From assembly GCF_016405965.1 (NCBI RefSeq), contig NZ_JAEFCD010000020.1:1-64000 (forward strand): 64,000 bases of DNA, written 5' to 3'. The position numbers and the translations under genes were made by a program. Under the pieces are notes generated by a model. The model worked only from the letters and a program-made list of their open reading frames with translations. It was not told the DNA's origin and made no database searches. The DNA is from Alteromonas sp. IB21. Lineage in GTDB: Bacteria; Pseudomonadota; Gammaproteobacteria; Enterobacterales; Alteromonadaceae. Positions 8,642 through 19,062 of the stretch are shown piece after piece (the first letter of the stretch is position 1; every line of letters begins with the position of its first letter).

Positions 8642-8857
8642 ATAAACCGAGCGAAGATGCACAACTTATTTTGAAGAAATCGTTTCGCCTGCCTGAGCCT
8701 TTCGCTATTATGGCTCGCTACGAAAAGTAGTAATGGCTTTTTACTGTGTGTATTCCACAGATAAGGGAATACATTATTCAACGCACATAGCCATTATTTT
8801 GCGAATAGGGCTTTTTAGAAAAAGCCGAACTTTTACCTTCTCATCTGGAAATGTGAC

Positions 8858-10417
8858 GTGTCACGGAAGTTAATTAAATCAGGTCTTATAGTTAGCGTAA
8901 TGACCTTAGTCTCTCGCGTGTTGGGATTGGTACGAGATGTGGTTGTTGCCAGATTGATGGGCGATGGCGCTGCTGCGGATGTGTTCTTCTTTGCCAACAA
9001 AATCCCTAATTTTCTCCGTCGGTTGTTTGCGGAGGGGGCGTTTGCTCAGGCTTTTATTCCCGTATTGACGGAAGTTCATGCGAATGACGATAAAAAACAA
9101 CTCCGTGAATTCGTTGCCAAAATTAGCGGCACATTGGGAGCGATTGTTTTTGTCGTCTCCATCATAGGCGTCATTGCTTCCCCCGTGCTTGCGGCGCTTT
9201 TTGGTACAGGGTGGTTTATCGCTTGGTTAGAAGGCGATGAAGCAGGTGATAAGTTTGTCCTCGCTTCAACCATGTTAAAAATAACATTTCCATACTTAGC
9301 GTTTATTTCACTAACAGGGCTCTCAGGCGCAATTCTAAACACGCTAAATAAATTTGCCGTAGCCGCATTCACGCCAGTATTGCTCAACGTTTGTATTATC
9401 GCATGCGCTATTTATCTGTCTCCAATGTTGGCGCAGCCTGCTTATGCGTTGGCATGGGGCGTTTTTATCGGCGGGATAGTTCAGTTTGTATTTCAGCTCC
9501 CTTTTTTATTTAGGGCTGGATTATTGGTGAGACCTAAATGGGGATGGCACGATGAAAATGTCGTGAAAGTAAGAACGCTGATGATCCCCGCATTGTTTGG
9601 GGTGTCGGTTGGGCAAATTAATCTGTTGTTCGACACTTTTATCGCGAGCTTCCTTGTAACCGGCTCAATCAGCTGGCTGTACTACTCTGACAGATTGCTT
9701 GAGTTTCCTTTAGGCCTTTTCGGTATTGCAATTGCTACCGTTATTCTTCCCACACTGTCGCGAAACCACGTAAGTAACAACCCTAAAGCCTTTGCTGCAA
9801 ATATAGACTGGGCGTTTCGCATGGTGTGTCTATTAGGTATACCAGCGGCAGTCGGCTTAGGTGTCATGGCTCGCCCCATCCTAACGGTCATTTTTCAGCG
9901 AGGCGCGTTTACTGCTGAAACAGCAATAATGGCGTCGTACTCACTAACCGCATACTCGTTTGGTCTACTGAGCTTTATGCTCGTGAAAGTTCTAGCCCCT
10001 GGTTTCTATTCGCGGCAAGACACCAAAACGCCCGTCAGGTTTGGTATTTGGTGCATGGTAGCCAATATGGTGTTCAACGTTGTTTTGGCCATCCCTTTCG
10101 GTTATGTGGGGCTAGCTATCGCCACCAGCATGTCGGCTACACTTAACGCTGCCTTACTCTACATAACACTACATCGGCAAGGCGTCTTCGCACTAAGCCG
10201 TACGTCCGTGTTATTTATCGCTCGCGTTATTCTTGCAAGCACTGCCATGGGTGGGCTTATTTATTATCGCGATAAAGGGTTGGCCTTCTTTGATTTATCC
10301 CTATCCGCCCAAATGTTAGAAGTAGGGATTACCATTGCAGTTTCAGTTGTGCTCTTCTTGATCACTATGATCGTTTTGGGTATGCGTCCAAGACACTTCA
10401 GAAGTGGCGGGGGATGA
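8858..10417 (+). CDS. murJ: Lipid II flippase MurJ
   Basis: A polytopic membrane protein of 519 aa in the MviN/MurJ (MOP superfamily) family with about 14 membrane segments. It begins SRKLIKSGLIVSVMTLVSRVLGLVRD, here described by its conserved residues 2-27. It moves lipid II across the inner membrane for peptidoglycan synthesis. The start is GTG at 8858, with GGAA about 7 nt upstream. Length and N-terminus match the family (E. coli 511 aa). It precedes ribF, the usual order. Confidence 0.95.
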   Translation: MSRKLIKSGLIVSVMTLVSRVLGLVRDVVVARLMGDGAAADVFFFANKIPNFLRRLFAEGAFAQAFIPVLTEVHANDDKKQLREFVAKISGTLGAIVFVVSIIGVIASPVLAALFGTGWFIAWLEGDEAGDKFVLASTMLKITFPYLAFISLTGLSGAILNTLNKFAVAAFTPVLLNVCIIACAIYLSPMLAQPAYALAWGVFIGGIVQFVFQLPFLFRAGLLVRPKWGWHDENVVKVRTLMIPALFGVSVGQINLLFDTFIASFLVTGSISWLYYSDRLLEFPLGLFGIAIATVILPTLSRNHVSNNPKAFAANIDWAFRMVCLLGIPAAVGLGVMARPILTVIFQRGAFTAETAIMASYSLTAYSFGLLSFMLVKVLAPGFYSRQDTKTPVRFGIWCMVANMVFNVVLAIPFGYVGLAIATSMSATLNAALLYITLHRQGVFALSRTSVLFIARVILASTAMGGLIYYRDKGLAFFDLSLSAQMLEVGITIAVSVVLFLITMIVLGMRPRHFRSGGG

Positions 10418-10523
10418 TTTTCGATTCGCAGCTGTCTGTACCCGGTTAAATAGCATGCTCAACGTTCTTCAAATAAAGGTTTGCGACAAGCATTGGGTCG
10501 CGCGGTAAGTATGGCGGGTGCGC

Positions 10524-10552
10524 TTGGTATTGTGCTCGGTGTCGGCTATAAT
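10524..10552 (+). promoter_or_regulatory. Sigma-70-type promoter for ribF
   Basis: TTGGTA (-35) and TATAAT (-10, consensus) are separated by 17 bases. The -10 ends 43 bases before the ribF GTG start, leaving a short leader. No FMN riboswitch is seen in it. Confidence 0.7.
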
Positions 10553-10595
10553 CGCGAGCTTTGATTTTCTAGCAGTTAAAAGGTAGTGGCTAACA

Positions 10596-11516
10596 GTGGA
10601 ATTTATCCGCGGGCTAAACAATGTAAAACCGCACCATAAAGGGTGTGTGCTCACTATTGGCAAGTTCGACGGCGTGCACCGTGGTCATCAAGCTGTGCTG
10701 GCCAATGTGCTTGAAAAAGCGAAATCGCTATCACTTCCTGCCACCGTTATGGTGTTTGAACCGCAGCCTGAAGAAGTCTTTATGCCCGAGAGGGCGCCGG
10801 CGCGCATCAGTCCACTGCGTGAAAAATACGAATTGTTGCGGCAGCAAGAAGTGGACAGGCTGCTCGCGGTAAGATTTAACGCGGAATTTGCCAAACAAAG
10901 TGCTGATACTTTTGTGCACGACTTACTCGTCGATAAGCTGGGCGTGAAGTTTTTAGTTGTGGGAGACGACTTTCGCTTCGGAAATGGTCGTAAGGGCGAC
11001 TTCCAAATGCTGCAAGCGGCAGGCAAACAATATGGTTTTGACGTGGTAAGCACTCACAGCTTTACTATGCACGCTCATCGCATAAGCTCTACAGCAGTTC
11101 GCGATGCGTTAGCCGATGGTGAATTTGGGCTTGCAACAGAAATGCTGGGGCGTCCCTTTGCTATCCATGGCAGAGTGGTTCATGGTGAGAAAAAAGGCCG
11201 TACCATTGGTTTCCCTACAGCGAATGTCATGCTAAAACGCCAAAAAACGCCTATTCATGGTGTGTTTGCGGTTCGTGTTGACGTAGATGGGAAGCACTTT
11301 AATGGTGTAGCTAATATTGGCACCCGACCTACTGTGAATGGCGTAAGAAACCAACTGGAAGTTCACATTTTTGATTTGTCATCCGATCTATATGGCAAGC
11401 CCATAACGGTGTTTCCGATGGCAAAAATAAGAGATGAAATTAAATTTGATTCTTTTGAAGCGTTGAAAGATCAAATTCAAGCAGATGCAGCACAAGCGCG
11501 TCTGTTATTAGCATAG
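10596..11516 (+). CDS. ribF: Bifunctional riboflavin kinase / FAD synthetase
   Basis: RibF phosphorylates riboflavin to FMN and adenylylates FMN to FAD. The 306-aa protein has the nucleotidyltransferase motif GKFDGVHRGHQ near residue 21 and ISSTAVRDAL near 160 in the N-terminal domain. The C-terminal flavokinase domain carries GRTIGFPTAN near 203. The start is GTG at 10596, with AGGTAG about 9 nt before it. It lies in the standard murJ-ribF-ileS-lspA order and has its own promoter. Confidence 0.95.
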   Translation: MEFIRGLNNVKPHHKGCVLTIGKFDGVHRGHQAVLANVLEKAKSLSLPATVMVFEPQPEEVFMPERAPARISPLREKYELLRQQEVDRLLAVRFNAEFAKQSADTFVHDLLVDKLGVKFLVVGDDFRFGNGRKGDFQMLQAAGKQYGFDVVSTHSFTMHAHRISSTAVRDALADGEFGLATEMLGRPFAIHGRVVHGEKKGRTIGFPTANVMLKRQKTPIHGVFAVRVDVDGKHFNGVANIGTRPTVNGVRNQLEVHIFDLSSDLYGKPITVFPMAKIRDEIKFDSFEALKDQIQADAAQARLLLA

Positions 11517-11673
11517 TTAAACGTGATAAAGTCACGGCAAGTTTGTGCGCGTATTTGTTTCATTGAGTTCCATTTTTAAGCGTGAATTCGTGTTTGTGAA
11601 ACCTGTAAGCAAGTCACTGTGCTAAAACAAAATACGTCGACCTCGCGGCAGTGAGAACGATACGCTGTTTTAA

Positions 11674-11704
11674 GCTGAACTTTTTATATTCAGCATTTTT
11701 ATTT
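11674..11704 (+). terminator. Possible weak terminator / attenuator before ileS
   Basis: A 6-bp stem GCTGAA / TTCAGC around a U-rich loop is followed by ATTTTTATTT. It lies in the 268-base ribF-ileS gap, about 80 bases before the ileS start. The short stem makes efficient termination doubtful; it may be a leader structure of ileS. Confidence 0.35.
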
Positions 11705-11784
11705 GAACATCGCATAATGAATATCGCCTTCACAATGTTTTAGTGCATTGGGTGAAAATTAAGGTAACCGGATAATACAATTTT

Positions 11785-14604
11785 ATGAGTGATTACAAAG
11801 CCACACTAAACCTTCCAGAAACTGCGTTCCCGATGCGCGGTAACCTTGCTCAGCGCGAGCCTAAAATGCTTAAAGACTGGCAGGAAAAAGGGGTATATAG
11901 CAAAATTCGTGAAGCGAAAAAGGGCAAAAAGCCATTCATTCTTCACGATGGCCCTCCTTATGCAAATGGCGATATTCACATTGGTCACGCGGTTAACAAA
12001 ATTCTTAAAGACATTATCGTAAAGTCGAAAAATCTATCTGACTTCGATTCACCGTACGTGCCAGGTTGGGACTGTCACGGTCTTCCCATTGAATTGATGG
12101 TAGAAAAGAAAGTAGGCAAGCCAGGTAAGAAAGTCACGGCGGCTGAATTTCGTCAAAAGTGTCGCGAATATGCACAAAAGCAAATTGATGGCCAAATGGC
12201 TGACTTCAAACGCTTAGGTGTATTTGGTGAATGGGATAATCCATACAAAACCATGGACTTCAAATCTGAAGCCGACATCATTCGCGCGTTAAGTAAAATA
12301 GTGGATTCTGGCCACTTGGAAAAAGGCTTTAAGCCCGTTCACTGGTGTACAGATTGTGGTTCGGCACTTGCTGAAGCAGAAGTCGAATACAAAGACAAAG
12401 TATCACCTGCAATCGATGTTAAGTTCCCAGTAGCTGATATAGCAGCCATTGCAAAAGCGTTTGGCGTGTCTGAAGATGACTTAGTCACACACAAAGCAGG
12501 CGTTGTCATATGGACCACTACACCTTGGACTCTTCCTGCTAACCGCGCTATCAGCTTACATCCAGAGCTTACCTACGCAATTGTGGAAGTTCAGCCTTCA
12601 AACGAATGGTTCGTGGTAGCCCAAGATTTGCTGGAAAGCTGTATGACCCGCTACGGTGTTGAAGATTTCCGCGAAGTCGCGACCTGTACTGGCGCAGCAC
12701 TTGATAAGCTAAAAGTGAATCACCCGTTCTTAGATCTAGAAGTGCCGCTTATTCTTGGCGACCACGTTACGACCGAATCGGGTACGGGCTGCGTTCACAC
12801 AGCGCCTGCCCACGGTGTAGACGATTTCAACGTGGGTAAGCAATACGATATCGAGGTATATAACCCGGTTGGTAATAATGGTGTTTACCTTGAAAATACG
12901 CCTCTTTTTGCTGGTCAGTTCGTATTCAAAGCTAACGATGAAATTATCGAAACAGTAAAAGAGAAGGGTAACCTTGTCTTGAACGTTAAATACGAGCACA
13001 GCTACCCGCATTGCTGGCGTCATAAAACACCTATAATTTTCCGCGCTACCCCACAGTGGTTCATCAGCATGGATAAGAAAGGTCTTCGCGCTGAATCACT
13101 CGAGCAAATTAAGCAAACCAAATGGATCCCAGACTGGGGCCAAAACCGCATTGAAAAAATGGTTGAAGGTCGTCCAGACTGGTGTATATCACGTCAACGT
13201 ACCTGGGGCGTACCCATTCCTTTGTACGTGCATAAACTTACCGGTGAAATTCATCCAGAGTCTTCAGCATTGATGGAAAAAGTGGCGCTAGAAGTTGAAG
13301 CTAAGGGTATTCAAGCATGGTGGGATTTGGATGATGCAGCACTGCTTGGCAGCGAGCTCGAAAACTACGAAAAAGTGACCGATACCTTAGACGTATGGTT
13401 TGATTCAGGGGTCACTCACTATTTTGTTGTTGACAGACGTGACGACATTCCGGCATCGGCTGATTTATATCTTGAAGGTTCTGACCAGCATCGCGGTTGG
13501 TTTATGTCTTCGCTTATGTCATCGACTGCAATGCACGGTCACGCGCCTTACAAAGAAGTGCTTACTCACGGCTTTACGGTAGATGCCCACGGCAGAAAAA
13601 TGTCGAAGTCGGTAGGTAACGTTGTGGCACCTCAGGAAGTCACTAACAAGTTAGGTGCAGACATCCTTCGCTTATGGGTAGCGTCTACTGACTATCGCGG
13701 TGAAATTGCGGTATCAGATGAAATATTAAAACGTGCTGCCGATGGCTACCGCCGCGTACGTAACACCGCGCGTTTCTTACTTGCTAACCTCAACGGTTTC
13801 AACGTTGAAGATGCGGTTGCAGAAGAGGATATGGTAGCACTTGACCGTTGGATCGTTGCGCGCGCTAAGGCACTTCAAGAAGAGCTAATCGAAGCATATA
13901 ACAACTATGACTTGCTAGTAGTATCGCAGAAACTTACGCACTTTTGTTCAATAGAGCTGGGAGCGTTCTATTTAGACGTGATTAAAGATCGTCAGTATAC
14001 GGCCAAAGCGGATGGTGTCGCCCGTCGTTCATGCCAAACAGCGATGTACCATATCGTTGAAGCTTTAGTTCGCTGGATGGCGCCTATCACAAGCTTCACT
14101 GCACAAGAAATCTGGGAAACGTTACCAGGCGAGCGCAGTGAATTTGTATTTACCGAAACCTGGTACGAGGGTTTTAATAACTTCACGCAAAGCGACACCT
14201 TTAACGATGCCCTGTGGCATCAGGTGCTAAGCGTTAAAGATGCGGCAAACCAAGCGATGGAACAGGCGCGTAAAGATGGCGCGCTAGGTGGGTCACTAGA
14301 AGCAAGTATATCGCTCTATGCTACCGAGTCGCTTTACAACGTGCTAGCTAAGCTAGAAGACGAGCTGCGTTTTGTACTTATTACGTCAGGCGTTACCCTT
14401 GAAAAAGTAGACGGTGCGCCATCTGATGCAAAAGCCACGGACGTTGAAGGCCTATGGTTGAGCGTTGACAAAGCAAGTGGCGAGAAGTGCGTACGCTGCT
14501 GGCATCACCGTGAAGATGTAGGCTCACACGAAGGTCACGAAGCGTTGTGTGGCCGCTGTGTGACAAACATCGACGGTGATGGAGAAGAGCGTCACTATGC
14601 TTAA
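11785..14604 (+). CDS. ileS: Isoleucyl-tRNA synthetase
   Basis: This class Ia aminoacyl-tRNA synthetase charges tRNA-Ile. The 939-aa length equals the family norm (E. coli 938). The HIGH motif is in DIHIGH at residues about 62-67 and KMSKS near 604, with the editing (CP1) domain between. The C-terminal zinc site is intact, with CVRCW and CGRC pairs (about residues 902-925). The stop overlaps the lspA start by a few bases, so lspA is translationally coupled. Confidence 0.97.
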   Translation: MSDYKATLNLPETAFPMRGNLAQREPKMLKDWQEKGVYSKIREAKKGKKPFILHDGPPYANGDIHIGHAVNKILKDIIVKSKNLSDFDSPYVPGWDCHGLPIELMVEKKVGKPGKKVTAAEFRQKCREYAQKQIDGQMADFKRLGVFGEWDNPYKTMDFKSEADIIRALSKIVDSGHLEKGFKPVHWCTDCGSALAEAEVEYKDKVSPAIDVKFPVADIAAIAKAFGVSEDDLVTHKAGVVIWTTTPWTLPANRAISLHPELTYAIVEVQPSNEWFVVAQDLLESCMTRYGVEDFREVATCTGAALDKLKVNHPFLDLEVPLILGDHVTTESGTGCVHTAPAHGVDDFNVGKQYDIEVYNPVGNNGVYLENTPLFAGQFVFKANDEIIETVKEKGNLVLNVKYEHSYPHCWRHKTPIIFRATPQWFISMDKKGLRAESLEQIKQTKWIPDWGQNRIEKMVEGRPDWCISRQRTWGVPIPLYVHKLTGEIHPESSALMEKVALEVEAKGIQAWWDLDDAALLGSELENYEKVTDTLDVWFDSGVTHYFVVDRRDDIPASADLYLEGSDQHRGWFMSSLMSSTAMHGHAPYKEVLTHGFTVDAHGRKMSKSVGNVVAPQEVTNKLGADILRLWVASTDYRGEIAVSDEILKRAADGYRRVRNTARFLLANLNGFNVEDAVAEEDMVALDRWIVARAKALQEELIEAYNNYDLLVVSQKLTHFCSIELGAFYLDVIKDRQYTAKADGVARRSCQTAMYHIVEALVRWMAPITSFTAQEIWETLPGERSEFVFTETWYEGFNNFTQSDTFNDALWHQVLSVKDAANQAMEQARKDGALGGSLEASISLYATESLYNVLAKLEDELRFVLITSGVTLEKVDGAPSDAKATDVEGLWLSVDKASGEKCVRCWHHREDVGSHEGHEALCGRCVTNIDGDGEERHYA

Positions 14605-15145
14605 GCTTTTTCGCGAAACGGGATTGCGTTTCTTATGGATAAGCGCGATTGCGTTTATCCTTGATCAGTGGAGTAAGTATACGGTTATTGACAGCATGTC
14701 ATTGTATCAGTCGATACAGGTATTGCCGTTTTTTAATTTTACTTACGTGCATAATTACGGCGCCGCATTTAGCTTTTTAGAAAATGCAGGTGGTTGGCAG
14801 CGCTGGTTCTTTACTACCATTGCTGTTGTCGTCAGTGTTGTTATTTTATGGTGGCTGAAGCAGTCACCTCGTTCGCAAAAGATGCTGCCGGTCGCCTTTG
14901 CCTTTATTCTAGGTGGCGCACTCGGTAACGTTTACGACCGTTTAGTTCATGGCTATGTCATCGACTTTTTAGATTTTTACGTAAACAATTACCATTGGCC
15001 GGCATTCAACATTGCCGACAGCGCGATATTTATAGGCGCGGCCTTACTTATTATCGATATGTTTAAAAATGGTGATAAGAATCGTGAAGCAAACGGTGCA
15101 GAGGCGCAAGCTGGCTCTGCAGATAATAGCGAAACCATTAAGTAG
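14597..15145 (+). CDS. lspA: Lipoprotein signal peptidase (signal peptidase II)
   Basis: An inner-membrane aspartyl protease that removes signal peptides from diacylglyceryl-modified prolipoproteins. There are four membrane segments. The catalytic aspartates lie in GNVYDRL and FNIADSAI. I chose ATG at 14597 ([10 protein letters not shown], 182 aa) rather than the further upstream frame start, because GGAGAAGAG sits about 7 nt before it and it overlaps the ileS stop. The C-terminal tail is hydrophilic and slightly longer than in E. coli. Confidence 0.95.
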   Translation: MLKLFRETGLRFLWISAIAFILDQWSKYTVIDSMSLYQSIQVLPFFNFTYVHNYGAAFSFLENAGGWQRWFFTTIAVVVSVVILWWLKQSPRSQKMLPVAFAFILGGALGNVYDRLVHGYVIDFLDFYVNNYHWPAFNIADSAIFIGAALLIIDMFKNGDKNREANGAEAQAGSADNSETIK

Positions 15146-15159
15146 TATTTGGATAGGTT

Positions 15160-15627
15160 ATGACTGACTCATTATTAATTGGCGCTGACAGCGAAGTTAT
15201 TCTTCACTTTGATTTAAAGCTAGAAGATGGCTCTGCTGCTGACAGCACTCGCGTAAACAATAAACCTGCCAAAATGGTAATGGGCGACGGTAGCCTAACG
15301 CCGAATTTTGAAGCCTGTTTACTTGGGCTCAAAAAAGGTGATAAAAAAGCGTTCACGCTAGCTGCCAATGACGCATTCGGTGAGCCTAATCCAAACAACA
15401 TCCACTATATGGATAGAAGTCGTTTTGGCGCTGATTTAAAGATTGAAGAAGGCATGATCCTCGCGTTTTCTCAACCAGATGGTTCAGAAATTCCGGGTAT
15501 TATTCGAAGTGCAGCAGGGGATTCAGTCACCGTTGACTTCAATCACCCGTTAGCCGGGCAAACGGTTATTTTTGACGTTGAAATTATTGATGTTAAACCT
15601 GGCGTATCAGCACAAGGTGGAAACTAG
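15160..15627 (+). CDS. fkpB: FKBP-type peptidyl-prolyl isomerase (FkpB/SlpA)
   Basis: A small cytoplasmic FKBP-type prolyl isomerase of 155 aa with an inserted-flap domain, similar to SlyD but lacking the His/Cys-rich tail. It starts with [13 protein letters not shown] near residue 14 and has [16 protein letters not shown] near 128, both typical. It lies between lspA and ispH (2 bases before ispH), exactly the conserved gammaproteobacterial order. It acts in general protein folding. Confidence 0.93.
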   Translation: MTDSLLIGADSEVILHFDLKLEDGSAADSTRVNNKPAKMVMGDGSLTPNFEACLLGLKKGDKKAFTLAANDAFGEPNPNNIHYMDRSRFGADLKIEEGMILAFSQPDGSEIPGIIRSAAGDSVTVDFNHPLAGQTVIFDVEIIDVKPGVSAQGGN

Positions 15628-15629
15628 TT

Positions 15630-16574
15630 ATGCAAATACATTTAGCTAACCCTCGAGGGTTTTGCGCAGGCGTTGACAGAGCTATCACTATTGTAGAGCG
15701 AGCGCTTGAAATGTTTGAGCCGCCTATCTATGTGCGTCACGAGGTGGTGCATAACAAATTCGTGGTAGACGGGCTGCGTGAGCGCGGCGCGCTATTTGTC
15801 GATGAACTTCATGAAGTGCCAGATGACAGCATTGTCATTTTTTCTGCCCATGGCGTATCGCAGGCGGTGAGAAAAGAAGCTGAAAGTCGTGGACTTAAAG
15901 TTTTTGACGCTACTTGCCCACTTGTCACTAAAGTGCATATGGAAGTCACCCGCGCCAGCAAAACAGGGACGGAGTGTATTTTAATAGGTCACGCTGGTCA
16001 CCCAGAAGTAGAGGGGACCATGGGCCAGTACAGCAATAAGGACGGCGGTATTTACTTAGTTGAATCTGAAGCTGACGTGGCAACGTTAGAAGTGAAAGAT
16101 CCAACTAATCTTTATTATTGCAGCCAAACCACGCTATCTGTTGATGATACTGCCGATGTAATTGACGCGCTTCGCGCTAAATTCCCTCATATCAATGGTC
16201 CACGAAAAGACGATATTTGTTATGCCACTCAGAATCGCCAAGATGCTGTGCGAGATCTCGCTCAAGATTGCCAAATCCTCCTTGTAGTTGGTGCGCAGAA
16301 CAGCTCAAATTCAAATCGGCTTCGCGAGTTAGCCGAAAAAATTGGTGCTAAAGCACATTTAATTGCCGATGCTAACTGTATACAAAAAGAATGGTTAGAA
16401 GGTGTAGAGCATATAGGCGTTACTGCTGGTGCATCAGCGCCGGAAGTGTTGGTGCAAGGCGTTGTCAATAGGTTAAAAGAGTGGGGGGCAACCTCTGCCT
16501 CGGAACGGTCTGGACGAGAAGAGAACGTTGAATTCGCTGTACCCAAAGAGTTGAGAGTTAAGCAGGTCGTTTAA
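15630..16574 (+). CDS. ispH: 4-hydroxy-3-methylbut-2-enyl diphosphate reductase
   Basis: IspH makes IPP and DMAPP from HMBPP in the last step of the MEP pathway, using a [4Fe-4S] cluster. The three cluster cysteines are visible in [10 protein letters not shown] (Cys12), [11 protein letters not shown] (about Cys96) and [11 protein letters not shown] (about Cys197). The substrate-binding motif NSSNSNRL is also present. The 314-aa length is standard. It shares the pathway with dxs and ispA at the other end of the window and is the last gene of the ileS-lspA-fkpB-ispH unit. Confidence 0.97.
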   Translation: MQIHLANPRGFCAGVDRAITIVERALEMFEPPIYVRHEVVHNKFVVDGLRERGALFVDELHEVPDDSIVIFSAHGVSQAVRKEAESRGLKVFDATCPLVTKVHMEVTRASKTGTECILIGHAGHPEVEGTMGQYSNKDGGIYLVESEADVATLEVKDPTNLYYCSQTTLSVDDTADVIDALRAKFPHINGPRKDDICYATQNRQDAVRDLAQDCQILLVVGAQNSSNSNRLRELAEKIGAKAHLIADANCIQKEWLEGVEHIGVTAGASAPEVLVQGVVNRLKEWGATSASERSGREENVEFAVPKELRVKQVV

Positions 16575-16600
16575 CACTACTGAGTTGCTAAAACTATTAA

Positions 16601-16630
16601 AACACCGCACTTCACAATGCGGTGTTTTTT
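16601..16630 (+). terminator. Rho-independent terminator after ispH
   Basis: Stem AACACCGCA / TGCGGTGTT with an 8-nt loop, followed by TTTTT. It separates the housekeeping operon from the pilus genes. Confidence 0.9.
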
Positions 16631-16974
16631 TATGCTTTTGTCTACTGGAAATTCAATGGCTTACGGATAGATAATAATACCCAATCGATAGACGCAAATA
16701 CGTTGCAGGTTAGTCGCAGTCAAGTTTTGAGAACCTGCCCGTTAGTATTAAGGGTTAAACTTTGATTTATGCGTACCGATATTTCTAGCACCGCTAAGTA
16801 TATCGGGTGTGTTCAGGTTCAAACTGCATGTTGGATTTGCTGCTAGTCGTTTATCTAGCGTAATGTGAAAGGATTCTTAAAATTATACGTTTTAATAACC
16901 AACGATACCCAGCGTTATACGCTTTTGGCTTACTATACTACATTGGTAATAAAACCATCTGTTATGCAAGGTAT
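16631..16974 (+). promoter_or_regulatory. Upstream region of the pilV operon
   Basis: 344 bases without a gene. It contains two dyads, GCAGGTT / AACCTGC (16705-16738) and CCGATAT / ATATCGG (16776-16806), which could be operator sites. A TATACT box at 16934-16939 is a possible -10 about 36 bases before the pilV ATG. No good sigma-54 (GG-N10-GC) element was found. Confidence 0.45.
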
Positions 16975-17637
16975 ATGTCAAAGGTAATGAAAGCTGAAAA
17001 GGTGATAATCAAAAAAGTGAAAGGACGTAGCCTTCCTCGCCAAGCCGGCGCAGGTCTTATTGAAATCCTTATCACGCTTTTTATCCTTGCGGTGGGATTA
17101 CTTGGTGTTGCTGCATTACAGTTCACAGGTTCCTTTGCGAACAAAGATGCAATTAGCAGAACGCAAGCAGAAATGGTTGCCGCACAAGTTGCAGAGCGTC
17201 TTCGCGCGGCGGCCCGACCGGCCACTGTTGGCGATGGCATGGTAGTGAATAACGCCTACTTTTCCAGCAATAACTACAATTTTTCGACCCTTAGCTGTGC
17301 GGGCTCTTCAAACCCTTACTATGGCTGCTGTTTGACGAGACCGGCAGGTGTGCCTAATTGTGAAGGGCAATCCTGCAACGAAGCGCAAATGGCTGCCTAT
17401 GACGGGTGGGCGCTTTCCTGCTCGGCTGTGCAAACTAATCCTCAAACGAAAGTCTCAGTGTCTTGCGCTGATAATAATACCGCTGATATTTATAGCTGTA
17501 GCGCTGGCTCTCGAGTTGAGGTACTACTAACGTGGCCCGTTTCATCATCGGGCAATCAAACTTACACACTCAACGCTAGATGCAACCCAACTACGGGCGA
17601 CAGCAATGCGTGTGTGTTTAAGGATATCACGTTATGA
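16975..17637 (+). CDS. pilV: Type IV pilus minor pilin PilV
   Basis: A minor pilin of 220 aa. The prepilin cleavage site lies within RQAGAGLIEIL: cutting after the first Gly leaves A at +1 and Glu at +5, followed by a hydrophobic helix (LITLFILAVGLLG). The PilV family is recognised from this N-terminus and from the QAEMVAAQVAERLRAA segment. Several Cys residues in the globular domain (NPYYGCC, CEGQSC) suggest disulfides. It is the first gene of the pilV-pilW-pilX-pilY1-pilE operon, and its stop overlaps the pilW start (ATGA). With PilW, PilX and PilE it should form the tip complex that carries PilY1. Confidence 0.85.
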   Translation: MSKVMKAEKVIIKKVKGRSLPRQAGAGLIEILITLFILAVGLLGVAALQFTGSFANKDAISRTQAEMVAAQVAERLRAAARPATVGDGMVVNNAYFSSNNYNFSTLSCAGSSNPYYGCCLTRPAGVPNCEGQSCNEAQMAAYDGWALSCSAVQTNPQTKVSVSCADNNTADIYSCSAGSRVEVLLTWPVSSSGNQTYTLNARCNPTTGDSNACVFKDITL

Positions 17638-18494
17638 ACACGACTCAGTTAAGATCTCAGCGGGGTTTTTCACTCGTTGAACTGATGATTACACTGACGT
17701 TGGGCTTAGTGATCTCAGGCGCTGTTATCCAAGTGCTGGTTAGTAGTAGTGTGACCAATAAACTCAATCAAGCAGTGTCCCAAGTACAGGAGTCGGGGCG
17801 TTTCATAATGGGACGATTATCTGCCGAATTCTATGAAATTGGTCGCTACGACCAAGTAACCGCGAACATCGACGCGTCAGTTGACGTTGTCGCAGAAGCG
17901 GCATACGTAGAAAATCATCCCATTGCCGTGGTAGGCGACTTCGCAACTAACGCAACCTTAGGGAGTGTCCAGACCGCAAGCGGCGGCAGCGACAAGCTCG
18001 TTGTAAGCCTGTTGGCGCAAGAGGATTGTACTGGTAATTCACATGGCTATGCCGCGGGTAGCGAGTTTCATGTAGTAAATCACTATTTTGTGACAGGAAA
18101 TACGCTTAAATGCACTGGCTACGATGGCCGTGTGCTGCGTGGCTTAAAAGCACAAGCCGTCTCTCCACTTTCTGTAACCTTGCTCGACAACGTCGAAAGC
18201 TTTCAAGTGCAGTTTGGCGTTTCAGACATAATAACTAATTCACGAGGACAAGCCATTTCATACGTGACCGCCGACGAAATTGCGGGTTTAAGAGCGTTGA
18301 ATCAGCAAGTGGTATCACTGCGATGGGCCATCATGCTTAAAAGCTATCAAAATGAAGTAAGGCAAACTCAGGCCCAAAAGTATGCGCTGTTGAACGAAGC
18401 GTCTAAAACCATGGATACCGCACATTATTATCAGGTTTTCTCGAAGACCTTAGCCCTTCGAAATATGAAGAATTTTGTCAGGAGTTCGCAATGA
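17634..18494 (+). CDS. pilW: Type IV pilus minor pilin PilW
   Basis: Minor pilin, 286 aa, with a classical class III signal: basic leader, QRGFSLVELMITLTLGL, cleavage after Gly and Glu at +5. The long globular C-terminal part fits PilW. The ATGA overlaps with pilV upstream and pilX downstream show a translationally coupled operon. By family knowledge PilW helps prime pilus assembly and present PilY1 at the tip. A central ENVESFQVQFG segment is typical of the family. Confidence 0.88.
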   Translation: MNTTQLRSQRGFSLVELMITLTLGLVISGAVIQVLVSSSVTNKLNQAVSQVQESGRFIMGRLSAEFYEIGRYDQVTANIDASVDVVAEAAYVENHPIAVVGDFATNATLGSVQTASGGSDKLVVSLLAQEDCTGNSHGYAAGSEFHVVNHYFVTGNTLKCTGYDGRVLRGLKAQAVSPLSVTLLDNVESFQVQFGVSDIITNSRGQAISYVTADEIAGLRALNQQVVSLRWAIMLKSYQNEVRQTQAQKYALLNEASKTMDTAHYYQVFSKTLALRNMKNFVRSSQ

Positions 18495-19054
18495 AACAAC
18501 AAGGCTTAGTGATGGTATTTGCATTGCTAGTATTGCTTTCGATTACTGTTTTAGGTGTGAGTGCGGTTACCAGCAGTCTTTCCCAATCTAAGATGGCGGT
18601 GTCTATGCAGCAAAGTGGCTTAGCGTTTGACGCTGCTGAAGCCGCTATCGCAGGCGTGTTTTTCGAATCCGAAGATGAGACGTTACTCACAGATCCAGCT
18701 AAAACCGATCCGCTATCAGAAGCAAGACAGGGTAATGTATTTGACCCTCAGGCTGATGCCATGAGCTGCTTTGACGAAGGGCAGTGGACTGACCGTCACA
18801 TGACTGAAGGCGGGCTCTCTGTAGGTGATAGGCATATTACCGATGGCACTTATCAAAGTGCAGCATCGTCTAAGAGTTGGTCACGTACTGCATTTATTCG
18901 CGAGCAGGCTTGCCGTGGTTCAAGTAACGTTATTGGTGGAAGTAATGTGAACTGCCATGTGTTTATTATAAGAGGCTGCGGCAAAGTTGCAGGTAAATCC
19001 TCGGTTGTCGCTAACAGTTTGGCTGCTTCAGTATTTGGCCCGGCTTCACAATAG
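18491..19054 (+). CDS. pilX: Type IV pilus minor pilin PilX
   Basis: PilX-type minor pilin, 187 aa. The N-terminus (MKQQGLVMVFALLVLLSIT) has the prepilin Gly but no Glu at +5, as is usual for PilX/GspK-like tip subunits. The helix continues as SKMAVSMQQSGLAFDAAEAAI. CAGGAG lies about 6 nt before the start, and ATGA overlaps the pilW stop. The C-terminal Cys pair (NCHVFIIRGCG) probably forms a disulfide. It is followed 8 bases later by pilY1. Confidence 0.85.
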   Translation: MKQQGLVMVFALLVLLSITVLGVSAVTSSLSQSKMAVSMQQSGLAFDAAEAAIAGVFFESEDETLLTDPAKTDPLSEARQGNVFDPQADAMSCFDEGQWTDRHMTEGGLSVGDRHITDGTYQSAASSKSWSRTAFIREQACRGSSNVIGGSNVNCHVFIIRGCGKVAGKSSVVANSLAASVFGPASQ

Positions 19055-19062
19055 GTATCAGC

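Larger units (their letters stand above)
8296..8857. other. rpsT-murJ divergent intergenic region
   Basis: 562 bases without a supportable gene. It holds, in order, the rpsT leader, a run of three 12-base repeats with a 20-base period (8470-8521), a likely minus-strand extended -10 promoter (8633-8641), and a 7-bp dyad GTATTCC / GGAATAC at 8750-8772. Open frames of up to 78 codons cross it, but none has a convincing ribosome site or protein-like composition. Confidence 0.6.

Noticed and set aside
10688-11053. 121-codon open frame antisense to ribF
   Set aside because: Shadow frame; ribF motifs are intact on the other strand.
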